Source: Brevibacillus composti
GTDB taxonomy: Bacteria > Bacillota > Bacilli > Brevibacillales > Brevibacillaceae
Length of the DNA stretch: 64,000 nucleotides
Direction of reading: 5' to 3'
Assembly: GCF_016406105.1 (NCBI RefSeq)
Contig: NZ_CP066308.1
Location: forward strand, 3,796,001-3,860,000
The notes beneath the pieces are model-generated. The model saw nothing but the letters and a program-made list of their open reading frames with translations. It was not told the origin of the DNA and did no database searches. Below, one piece after another: positions 57,746 to 64,000 of the stretch (its first letter is position 1; every line of letters begins with the position of its first letter). A program made the position numbers and the translations under genes.

Positions 57746-58651
57746 CTAATGAAATACATATCTTTCTAACATTTGCTTTACGTCATCAAATACTCCAGCT
57801 CGAATTCCATACTTATCCTGATTGGTAAACGGAACGTGATGGATAGATATCAAACCTGCTGTTCGCAACAAAGACAAATGATAATGCAAATTGCTTTTTG
57901 ACAATTCCATGACCTCGACCAAATCCGTAAAGCTTCTATTTCCGGATGAAAGGATCTTTAAAATCCGGAGCCGCTTCTCGTCTGCTAACGCTCTCGTCAT
58001 TCTCATCAAACGATCTGGAGGGAAGAGATCGTTTTCTTCCGGAGCCTCAACCGGATATAGAATGATCAGAAACCCTTTGTAATCATCAAATACGACATTC
58101 ACGGGTTTTGTATGATAGACAGGAACCAAGACGACTTCTTTCAACTCTTCGTGTTCTTCAATTGCTAACCCGTTACAAAACATTTCTATCGTTTTTTGAG
58201 GGCCGAGATTACTCAAGCAGTCGTCAAAGCGATCCCTTTCCTGTGAAAGAAGTTTCTGGATCTTTAGCTCTTGATCTTTGTAGTATTTTGTATACCATTG
58301 TGTAAAAACAGAGATAACATCGTTTTTGATTGTCCCAATGTCATTTGGAACGTTCTCAAGTAAAAACGGGGAAACCTGTTCAAATACCTCACCTACAGTT
58401 AAGCTGGCTAACCAGTTTGTAACTGCATCCAAATTTGAGTTGTCTGGGCATCTCCAAATGAGAAGCGCAATCAGTGGAAATGGCAGGGATAGGCTGTCCA
58501 TTTCCGCCATGAAATCTTTATCTAACTCATTCCTGACTTTTTTTACCCATTGATTGTCCAAATCAAAAGCTTTCGAACATTTGCTGTATGCCATTAAGCT
58601 TGAAAGAAGATCGTAAACGGGACTAATCTGCAGTTTTACTTGATACGACAT
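57746..58651 (-). CDS. ArsR-like winged-helix transcriptional regulator
   Basis: A 301-residue protein; ATG 58651 follows GAGGGGGAGGC. The first about 215 residues are a helical region of unknown type with a conserved-looking MSYQVKLQISPVYDLLSSLMAY start, as in the DUF5937-containing ArsR group. The C-terminal about 80 residues are an ArsR winged helix (LADEKRLRILKILSSGNRSFTDLVEVMELSKSNLHYHLSLLRTAGLI, in parts). It is upstream of the old yellow enzyme gene on the same strand, with a perfect palindrome between them. It probably represses that gene and responds to an electrophile; the ligand is unknown. Confidence 0.85.
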   Translation of the reverse strand: MSYQVKLQISPVYDLLSSLMAYSKCSKAFDLDNQWVKKVRNELDKDFMAEMDSLSLPFPLIALLIWRCPDNSNLDAVTNWLASLTVGEVFEQVSPFLLENVPNDIGTIKNDVISVFTQWYTKYYKDQELKIQKLLSQERDRFDDCLSNLGPQKTIEMFCNGLAIEEHEELKEVVLVPVYHTKPVNVVFDDYKGFLIILYPVEAPEENDLFPPDRLMRMTRALADEKRLRILKILSSGNRSFTDLVEVMELSKSNLHYHLSLLRTAGLISIHHVPFTNQDKYGIRAGVFDDVKQMLERYVFH

Positions 58652-58735
58652 AAATGATGCCTCCCCCTCTGATCGAGCACGCCCCTCTTTTTATTATCCT
58701 CGGGAGCCTTTTATAGATTTTTAATGGTTTACTTT

Positions 58736-59527
58736 TCAGATGGATCCAAAATACTTATGGTAGATTTCAGGATCACGTTTCTTTAATGATAACATTGTGC
58801 GATTGAATGCGCTTTTTACTATTTTTCTCTGATCATTTGATAAGATTTTTACTATATGAATAGAATCCTCGATGTATTTGATTCCCTCTCTGGACGAAAA
58901 AATTTTAATAATATTCCATCTCACATGTTCATTTTCTGATTTAACCCAAGTGTTTAGTCTGGTCATCAGTTGTTTGGGATAGTATTTTAATAATCCATCC
59001 CCAATGGCAAACGCTCCCAAGTTCTTTTTCACATATTCGTCTTCATCACATAATAAGGGTTCGATCAAATCAATGAGTAGCTCTGCATATCTTTCATCCA
59101 TTTTCCTCGCCGCATATTTTACCGCAACTACTGCCGCTCTTCTCACATTTGGTGAATGGTTTTTCGTCCACTGGATGAGAGTCGGGTAAAAGTTCTGAAA
59201 GTGATTTGTTAAAACGATTGCACAAGCACTTGCAGCCCACTCTCTGACTTCCCAATGGGTGTTATCAGCTAGTCTTAATAAAACCGAAGATACTTCCGAT
59301 GGATTGACATCGTAGTTGGTAGCTAATAGTATGGCCCCTAACTCTTCACCTGTCGGACTTTCCGAATTCGCAAATTGAAGCCCGACGCTGTAGATCGTCT
59401 CTGATTGCTGTAAACCCTGGTATATGATTTTTAAAGCCTTATCTTTGACGGATTGTTTTGGCGTGTTTGCATGTTCTGTTACTTGCATATGCAGAATATC
59501 AAGCATGACTGAAATATCCCTTTTCAT
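58736..59527 (-). CDS. HEAT-repeat protein related to AlkD-type DNA alkylation repair proteins
   Basis: A 263-residue helical protein from ATG 59527 (GAGGCTGTT upstream); an in-frame TTG at 59680 would add 51 residues with no good site. It is built of HEAT-like repeats: SSVLLRLADNTHWEVREWAASACAIVLTNHF, QWTKNHSPNVRRAAVVAVKYAA, LCDEDEYVKKNLGAFAIGDGLL, and ENEHVRWNIIKIFSS. The layout recalls AlkC/AlkD DNA glycosylases, but the catalytic Trp-Asp-Arg set cannot be confirmed by eye. It could equally be a scaffold protein. An IS5/IS1182-like element lies about 170 bp upstream and may separate it from its promoter. Confidence 0.65.
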   Translation of the reverse strand: MKRDISVMLDILHMQVTEHANTPKQSVKDKALKIIYQGLQQSETIYSVGLQFANSESPTGEELGAILLATNYDVNPSEVSSVLLRLADNTHWEVREWAASACAIVLTNHFQNFYPTLIQWTKNHSPNVRRAAVVAVKYAARKMDERYAELLIDLIEPLLCDEDEYVKKNLGAFAIGDGLLKYYPKQLMTRLNTWVKSENEHVRWNIIKIFSSREGIKYIEDSIHIVKILSNDQRKIVKSAFNRTMLSLKKRDPEIYHKYFGSI

Positions 59528-59699
59528 AACAGCCTCTTGGAATGGTTCTTGCCACAAAATGCATCGCCTGCTCTCTATTTTCTGTATTGAGCCTTTTGCA
59601 AAATTCACTTCTTGATTAGACGCGATAAATTCGAAGGAGTCCTTGCATGAAGAATTGTTATCAAAATAAAAGAAAATCAAGGGCTAACACTGATTTTGG

Positions 59700-60995
59700 G
59701 CAGACCTGCAGAATTTTATCGCTCCGTTTTTTACGCAGCTTCCTTCTCGATCTTATGTATTCTTGCCACAGCCAGTGCGGAAACCAAAAGGACGATGGCA
59801 TTCAGATATACATGCGTCTTGACTTTCTCGATGCCCCATACATGCAGGGAATTGGCTGTCAAATACGATTTGAGGCGAGAGTTGCAACGCTCTACACTGG
59901 TTCGTTCGTTGTAAAGTTCTTTCCAGCGTTTGGTATCTCGATGTGGATGGCTGTATCGACGAAGATCATCCTTGATGTCGACTTTCACCACCATGCCGTA
60001 ATTCGATGCAGAACAAGCCGCCATGCCGAGAGGACAGTCCACTTTTCCTGTTGCATGGGGGCAGCGGAACTTGAGTTGGTCGCCATCGGCTCCCCAATAC
60101 GTCATCTCGTACCCCATGGAGCAGCAGGGAGTCCCATTTGACGTCATGCCAGCGGGAGGCTCTTTCTCATTGCGTAGATTTAGTGGGATAATCGCTTGCG
60201 CCCCGATTCTACGAGCAGCTATGTAATTCTTCAACTGATCGTATCCGGCATCCATCATGACGAAGTCCACTTTTGTTAGCCGACGAGCCGCTACCTGCTC
60301 CATCAGCACAGGACCCATATCTCCGTCATTTATATGGGCGGGAGTGACCTTAAGAGCCATGGGCAATTCGCTTTTTGTATCCACCGCAAGGTGAATCTTG
60401 TACCCAAACCACGAAAGCTTATTTCCGAACGAGTCGAATTTGGCTCCCCAATTGGCATTGCCTGTCTGCTCACTGCGAGACTTCGGTTGCTTCTTTTCAT
60501 ACGCTTCAATGGCTGCGCTGTCGATGGCCAGATGGTTCCCCTTGATGATTCCTTCACTTTGGCAGAAGCGAACGAGATCCAGAAATAGTTGCTCTGCCAA
60601 CCCCTTCCTGGTCAGTTCGGCAAATACTCGGCTAATCGTAGCGATTGATGGAGCTGAGCGGTCTAAAGGGAAACCGCATTGATATCTGAAACGCAAATCC
60701 AACTCAAGACGACGCTGCAATGTGGTAAATGTTGAGATTCCTTCCAACGGTGCGACCAGGAGTGCCCGAAGAATCGCTTGGCGGCAGTGCCCTTCAGCAC
60801 CACGGGGTGAAGTACTTCTTAGCTGTTGGGCGTAGGGACGTAAATCAAGCACGCTGAAGAAAATAGGCAATCGCTCCCGCGATTCTAACTTTTGCAGTTC
60901 CTCAAAGGAAAACAGACTTTCTTGGAGAATATACAAAGTGACTTCCCTCCTCTGGGGTTTGTGGTTTGGTCACCGAAAAACTTCTCCAGGTCGGG
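59700..60995 (-). mobile_element. IS5/IS1182-like DDE insertion sequence
   Basis: The transposase is flanked by imperfect inverted ends: CAGACCTGCAGAATTTTATC near 59701 and, on the minus strand, CCGACCTGGAGAAGTTTTTC near 60993. Conserved positions are GACCTG-AGAA-TTTT. Exact limits and target duplication are not resolved. Confidence 0.65.
59731..60936 (-). CDS. DDE transposase, IS5/IS1182-like
   Basis: A 401-residue transposase starting at TTG 60936 (GGAGGG upstream). The N-terminal DUF772-like part is helical (RQAILRALLVAPLEGISTFTTLQRRLELDLRFRYQCGF). Catalytic residues are Asp in HLAIDSAAIEAYEKKQPKSR, Asp in VDFVMMDAGYDQLKNY, and Glu in YNERTSVERCNSRLKSYL. An additional cysteine cluster (CPHATGKVDCPLGMAAC) is seen in the insertion domain. 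No frameshift is visible and the gene may be active. Confidence 0.9.
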   Translation of the reverse strand: MYILQESLFSFEELQKLESRERLPIFFSVLDLRPYAQQLRSTSPRGAEGHCRQAILRALLVAPLEGISTFTTLQRRLELDLRFRYQCGFPLDRSAPSIATISRVFAELTRKGLAEQLFLDLVRFCQSEGIIKGNHLAIDSAAIEAYEKKQPKSRSEQTGNANWGAKFDSFGNKLSWFGYKIHLAVDTKSELPMALKVTPAHINDGDMGPVLMEQVAARRLTKVDFVMMDAGYDQLKNYIAARRIGAQAIIPLNLRNEKEPPAGMTSNGTPCCSMGYEMTYWGADGDQLKFRCPHATGKVDCPLGMAACSASNYGMVVKVDIKDDLRRYSHPHRDTKRWKELYNERTSVERCNSRLKSYLTANSLHVWGIEKVKTHVYLNAIVLLVSALAVARIHKIEKEAA

Positions 60996-61208
60996 GTGAA
61001 GTCCTTTTTTTATGCTCAGAAAACCTTGTTGCTCAAGGGTTTAGATTTATGCAAAAGGCTCGTATTAGATGAAAGGTGCACTTGAATATCATTTTGCACT
61101 TTTTGTTAGATTTTGAAAACTATAAAACTGTTCAAAAATTATCGAACTTAACTTTCACCTTTATCTCACCTGTATCTTTGCTACTTGTTGACTAAGTCCG
61201 AATATAAA
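60996..61208. other. AT-rich intergenic region
   Basis: No supported gene. The stretch is AT-rich between the IS right end and the rhodanese terminator and holds only short, weak repeats. Confidence 0.6.
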
Positions 61209-61246
61209 TAAAAAACTTTAGAGCAAATGTTTGCCTAAAGTTTTTG
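61209..61246 (-). terminator. Terminator downstream of the rhodanese gene
   Basis: Stem AAAACTTTAG / CTAAAGTTTT with an inner GCAAA / TTTGC pairing. T-rich flanks occur on both strands. It lies about 95 bases after the rhodanese stop. Confidence 0.8.
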
Positions 61247-61339
61247 AAGTATTGCCGATGCGGCCGTCCATCGAATTCTCATAAATCCGTGCAAACCCCA
61301 GCTCTCTGGCATTAGGCTTCGGCATCGTGCACTTCAGGT

Positions 61340-61711
61340 TTATTGTTGGATAGGGCCGCTCCATGCCGAGATTCCCCCGTTCAAGTTGGCAAGATTGGTG
61401 TATCCGTTTCGACTCAGCAGTTTTGCAGCTTGCTTGCTCCGCATACCGCTCTGGCAATAAAGAAACACTTTCTTGTCTTTTGGAATCTCCCCCATGCGCT
61501 GCGACAGTTGACTTAACGGGATATTCACGGCACCTGCAATATGTCCCCGTTTATATTCATGAACTTCCCGGACATCAATGACCTTATTCCCCTTGGATTC
61601 TTCCTGAAACTGCTTTGCGGATAAATTACGCACTCCTTTTACAGGAGCAAATTGTTTATACAGCATCCAGATGACAAATAAAGCCAAAACGATATAAAAG
61701 ATATAATCCAT
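61340..61711 (-). CDS. Membrane-anchored rhodanese-like sulfurtransferase
   Basis: A 123-residue protein. One N-terminal membrane helix (MDYIFYIVLALFVIWMLYKQF) is followed by a single rhodanese domain: KVIDVREVHEYKRGHIAGAVNIPLSQL, then the active loop FLYCQSGMRSKQAAKLL with the catalytic Cys, and GYTNLANLNGGISAW. It carries a persulfide on that Cys. The neighbours (CsoR/CstR remnant, DsrE, TusA) place it in a persulfide-handling cluster like cst operons. The start is 9 bp from the stop of the CsoR remnant. Confidence 0.92.
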   Translation of the reverse strand: MDYIFYIVLALFVIWMLYKQFAPVKGVRNLSAKQFQEESKGNKVIDVREVHEYKRGHIAGAVNIPLSQLSQRMGEIPKDKKVFLYCQSGMRSKQAAKLLSRNGYTNLANLNGGISAWSGPIQQ

Positions 61712-61720
61712 AGCTTACAC

Positions 61721-61898
61721 CTACCTGCTTTTCACTAAGAGTTCCACCGCTTCTTGCACTACTTTTTTTGTATTTCCGCCGTTCGCTTGTTCGTCCAGAA
61801 TACATTGCTCCAAATTCACCGCTACAACAAGCGCCATCGTTTTATCAATCGCACTTCGCACGGCTCAATCGTCTTTTCATGCTTTCATCATATTTCAT
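61721..61898 (-). pseudogene. CsoR/CstR-family repressor with internal deletion
   Basis: The first frame starts at ATG 61898 with MKYDESMKRRLSR and runs to a stop. A second frame continues with AVRSAIDKTMALVVAVNLEQCILDEQANGG and NTKKVVQEAVELLVKSR, stopping at 61721. Together these are the two ends of a CsoR-type repressor; the middle about 45 residues (including the first ligand Cys) are missing. The join lies in AGCCGT, which can be read as part of both LSR and (S)AVR. That suggests a deletion between two 6-bp repeats. In cst operons this protein senses persulfides. A palindrome lies just upstream. Confidence 0.82.
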
Positions 61899-61910
61899 CT
61901 TAGCAACCCC

Positions 61911-61924
61911 CTATACATGTATAG
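61911..61924. promoter_or_regulatory. Palindromic operator upstream of the CsoR/CstR remnant
   Basis: CTATACATGTATAG is a perfect 14-bp palindrome preceded by CCCC and followed by GTATATT. Position and the flanking C/G steps suit a CsoR-family operator overlapping a promoter. Confidence 0.55.
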
Positions 61925-61958
61925 GTATATTTTAACCCTTAATGGGGGGAACTCGTCA

Positions 61959-62110
61959 TTAATAAATCAATTCAGTTCGCGTCAGCTGCATCCCCAAATA
62001 AGCAGGGACCCCTGCATAGACGATTCCATCGATAAGTTCTTCTTTTTGCAGTCCTAGTAAATTACATGGTCATGGTACAAGCATCTAGCTTCACGCCTTG
62101 CTCTTGATCC
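61959..62110 (-). pseudogene. DsrE-family protein remnant
   Basis: The minus strand encodes KDQEQGVKLDACTMTM, then after a one-base slip LLGLQKEELIDGIVYAGVPAYLGMQ and a stop at 61959. This is the second half of a DsrE/DsrF-like sulfur relay protein, including the conserved Cys (DACTMTM). The first half is gone: upstream sequence is the TusA terminator. Confidence 0.7.
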
Positions 62111-62126
62111 TTGTATTCTGCCTTGT

Positions 62127-62154
62127 AAAAATCGGGTGGTGCAAGCCACCCGAT
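62127..62154 (-). terminator. Terminator after tusA
   Basis: Stem ATCGGGTGG / CCACCCGAT with a 6-base loop and T-run on the minus strand. Confidence 0.85.
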
Positions 62155-62166
62155 CCGTCAGTGACA

Positions 62167-62391
62167 TTACCCTTTCTTCACAAGGAACGTAAATACGCCG
62201 TTCTCTTCCTTCACATCAACCAGTTCATGATTCGTTTGATTCACCCACGCTTGGAAGTCGTTTATAGAGCCCTTATCGGTAGTTTGCAGCTCCATGATTT
62301 GACCTGTCTGAATCGAGTCGATTCCTCTCTTTGCTTTCACAATCGGCATTGGGCATGATAGCCCCTTTGCGTCAATCACGATATCGGCCAT
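62167..62391 (-). CDS. TusA-family sulfur carrier
   Basis: A 74-residue protein from ATG 62391 (GAGGGGGAG upstream). The family signature GLSCPMPIVKAKRGID carries the persulfide Cys (about residue 12) and the CPxP motif. The C-terminal half folds as in SirA/TusA (MELQTTDKGSINDFQAWVNQTNHELVDVKEENG). It passes sulfane sulfur between rhodanese, DsrE and other carriers. The IS4 copy inserted 31 bp upstream probably separates it from the dsrE gene and from its promoter. Confidence 0.93.
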   Translation of the reverse strand: MADIVIDAKGLSCPMPIVKAKRGIDSIQTGQIMELQTTDKGSINDFQAWVNQTNHELVDVKEENGVFTFLVKKG

Positions 62392-62412
62392 TTCGTTCTC
62401 CCCCTCTTTTGT

Positions 62413-62421
62413 ATTAGAAAT
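62413..62421 (+). repeat. Target-site duplication, left copy
   Basis: ATTAGAAAT, identical to 63898-63906 on the other side of the IS4-family element. Confidence 0.85.
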
Positions 62422-63897
62422 CAATAGCGTTGCATAAACATTGCTTTTCTATCGTTTATAGAATTTTCTGAAAACGGACCTGCCGCCGTATAGGCTAAAA
62501 AGTTAAGGGGGCTATGCATGCAAGGCAGTCATTGTCCATTTGGTAATATATAGGATTTCAAGGTGCTGATTACCTTTTCTTGCTTTGCGTTGCCTTAGCT
62601 CTTCACGACCTTCTGCCGACCTTTCGAAGTGCGTGCTGGTTTTCGAAATACAGCCGCTTTAAAAACTTCCCACGACTTGGTGAGATTCGATTTTAGTAGT
62701 CGGCTTAGATCAAGCAGCGACTTAGTTGTCGAGAGCTCCAGTTTCATCAGGAGCAGAAGGCAGTAACTAATCAGGCAAATCAGGATCTGGTTCCATACGG
62801 CGTTTTCATCTTCACCGTAGAATCGCGTCAACTTCAGATGCTGCTTCAACCATCGGAAGAAGGTTTCAATCTTCCAGCGATTGCGGTACAAGTCGCCGAT
62901 TTCTTCAGCGGTCAGATCGAATCGGTTCGTTATGATTCGGATGGGATTTCCTTTTAAATCGACGGTTTCGATGAGGCGAAGAACATGCTTCATCTGTTTG
63001 GCCCCTTTGCCGATCTTCACCATGCGATCCCGAGTCATGACCGAGCCTTCCGCTGTTGGAAATTCATCCATCACTTCGACAATAGCATTGTCTTTCAACC
63101 GAGTAACGAAGAAGACTCCATCCCAGCAGTACTGGTCGTATTTCTCGTAGTCCACGTAGCCGCGGTCAAATACATAAGTAGCGCCGGTTTCATCGATGAG
63201 CGCATCCATTTGGGTGCGATCTGACGGCTTGGCCGGAGTGAGCACGGCCTTCTCCGGATAGACCGTATCCGGATCACAGAAGGTCACGCGTAAGTGGAGT
63301 TTCACGCCGGCTTTCGTTTTCCGGTACGTTGCCCACTTGTACTTGCTAAGACACAGACTCATGGTCGTGGAATCCAGCAGTTTAACCGTACCGACTCGCC
63401 CAGCGGCAGGCGTGCGAATGCGAGTGACCTGAGCGACCAGATCGACAAATAGCTGCTGTAAAAGTTCCGGCGACAGCTTGTTGTTCTTCCTGGAAAGCTG
63501 CGAAATACTGATGGAGGTGATGCCGAGTTCTTTCTGGAAGGCTTCGTTATTCTCAATTTCGGTGACAATGTCCCGCAAAGCCTTGCGCTGATTCAGCTGA
63601 GCGTCCATGAAGATGAGAAGGTACGCTAGAGTGGTAAGCTTCTTCACATACTTGTCTTCGCCGGTTTCTGTGGTCCAGTCGGAAATTATTTTTGCATTTA
63701 AGGGTGCAACCCATTTACCAAATGACGAAAGTAGTGTATCCTTGTCCATGCGTGATCTCCTATGATTAGGGATTTGGACAGGACTACCTGCTACCCTAAT
63801 TATGGAGATTTTTTCTTGCAATGGACGTCTTTAATTTAACATTTTTAGCACAATTTAGAATAACAGAGAAGGGTTCGAATTTAATGCAACGCTATTG
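62422..63897 (-). mobile_element. IS4-family insertion sequence with 9-bp target duplication
   Basis: A 1476-bp element with perfect 14-bp terminal inverted repeats CAATAGCGTTGCAT (62422-62435 and 63884-63897 as the complement), flanked by 9-bp direct repeats ATTAGAAAT. It carries one intact transposase. The duplication includes the end of the dsrE stop codon region at 63899, so the insertion lies exactly at the dsrE 3' end. Intact ends, clear duplication and an intact gene suggest a recent insertion. Confidence 0.92.
62595..63749 (-). CDS. IS4-family transposase
   Basis: A 384-residue DDE transposase from ATG 63749 (MDKDTLLSSFGKWVAPL). Catalytic residues are Asp in VKLLDSTTMSLC, Asp in ATYVFDRGYVDYEKYD and Glu in the YREK-type box YRNRWKIETFFRWLKQHLKL. 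The N-terminal region (LTTLAYLLIFMDAQLNQRKALRDIV) is typical of the IS4 group in Bacillota. No frameshift is visible. A basic tail (RKPARTSKGRQKVVKS) ends the protein. Confidence 0.93.
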   Translation of the reverse strand: MDKDTLLSSFGKWVAPLNAKIISDWTTETGEDKYVKKLTTLAYLLIFMDAQLNQRKALRDIVTEIENNEAFQKELGITSISISQLSRKNNKLSPELLQQLFVDLVAQVTRIRTPAAGRVGTVKLLDSTTMSLCLSKYKWATYRKTKAGVKLHLRVTFCDPDTVYPEKAVLTPAKPSDRTQMDALIDETGATYVFDRGYVDYEKYDQYCWDGVFFVTRLKDNAIVEVMDEFPTAEGSVMTRDRMVKIGKGAKQMKHVLRLIETVDLKGNPIRIITNRFDLTAEEIGDLYRNRWKIETFFRWLKQHLKLTRFYGEDENAVWNQILICLISYCLLLLMKLELSTTKSLLDLSRLLKSNLTKSWEVFKAAVFRKPARTSKGRQKVVKS

Positions 63898-63906
63898 ATT
63901 AGAAAT
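63898..63906 (+). repeat. Target-site duplication, right copy
   Basis: ATTAGAAAT, the second copy of the 9-bp duplication. On the minus strand it covers the last codon and stop (TTC TAA) of the dsrE gene. Confidence 0.85.
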
Positions 63907-64000
63907 GTAATGTGACTTGCGCATCAAAGGCATAATCGAGATAAGCCGCCGCTCCTCCAAGTTCAATGCCATCGATGAAATCTTCCTTGTCGAGTCCCAT
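63899..64000 (-). CDS. DsrE-family protein, 5' part beyond the window
   Basis: The last 33 residues of a DsrE/DsrF-like protein: MGLDKEDFIDGIELGGAAAYLDYAF, then DAQVTLHF and TAA at 63899. The frame is open to the window edge. It belongs to the same persulfide cluster as tusA, from which the IS4 copy now separates it. It is similar to, but clearly different from, the DsrE remnant at 61959. Confidence 0.8.
   Translation of the reverse strand: MGLDKEDFIDGIELGGAAAYLDYAFDAQVTLHF

Noticed and set aside
1-64000. CRISPR arrays, tRNA and rRNA genes
   Set aside because: No regularly spaced direct repeats, no cloverleaf-like stretches with conserved T-arm sequence, and no conserved rRNA segments were recognised by eye.

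Overview
The window reads as the chromosome of a Brevibacillus-like member of the Paenibacillaceae (Bacillota). This is inference from gene content: strong AAGGAGG-type ribosome binding sites, an S-layer homology protein, a copper-amine-oxidase-N protein, MocR-type regulators, a CdaR/glycerate kinase block, MrfA/MrfB, CcpA-type sites, and Firmicute families of insertion sequences. No rRNA, tRNA or CRISPR array was seen.

Layout. 1-5.3 kb: a membrane protein cut by the window edge, a YhgE/Pip protein, a decayed PadR regulator, and a complete group IIC intron (about 3370-5264) sitting directly behind the terminator of the next gene. 5.3-11 kb: a carboxylate block with CdaR regulator, glycerate kinase, 2-keto-3-deoxygluconate permease, a LarA-type nickel racemase and a LarE that has lost an internal segment. 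11-18.5 kb: small membrane proteins, an SMR transporter, a MocR regulator lacking its PLP lysine, a GNAT, and the overlapping mrfA-mrfB repair pair. 18.5-20.3 kb: a complete IS200/IS605 element (TnpA, TnpB, probable omega RNA). 20.3-26 kb: two head-to-head gene remnants (DUF2167 and FAD oxidoreductase), a second MocR regulator, and formate-THF ligase. 26-29 kb: a chemoreceptor, then a tyrosine recombinase framed by perfect 28-bp inverted repeats. 29-45 kb: metabolic and signalling genes: amidase, WG-repeat protein, a kinase-STAS fusion, three base-damage repair proteins (Tag, ATL, UDG), a SagB-type oxidoreductase with LysR partner, a two-component system, and a GDYXXLXY protein.

The right third is rearranged. 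47-52 kb holds joined fragments of KDPG aldolase, a hydantoinase-like amidohydrolase, a probable relaxase, a DUF3991/TOPRIM protein, a toxin-antitoxin pair and an IS256-family element; it looks like a collapsed integrative conjugative element. 52-59 kb holds a chemoreceptor, a degenerate GGDEF-EAL protein, an old yellow enzyme with a palindromic operator, a winged-helix regulator and a HEAT-repeat protein. 59.7-64 kb holds two DDE insertion sequences and a decayed persulfide-handling cluster (rhodanese, CsoR/CstR remnant, DsrE remnant, TusA, DsrE).

Themes. First, mobile DNA is abundant and varied: group IIC intron, IS605, IS256, an IS5/IS1182-like element, IS4 with a 9-bp duplication, an IS21 remnant and a solo recombinase cassette. 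Second, many genes carry internal deletions or one-base indels (PadR, LarE, DUF2167, FAD oxidoreductase, GyrI-like, TOPRIM, CsoR, DsrE). Some of these could be assembly errors, since several lie in short homopolymers. The strongest candidate for something new is the self-contained recombinase cassette at 27845-28945. All calls come from reading the sequence; no database search was run.
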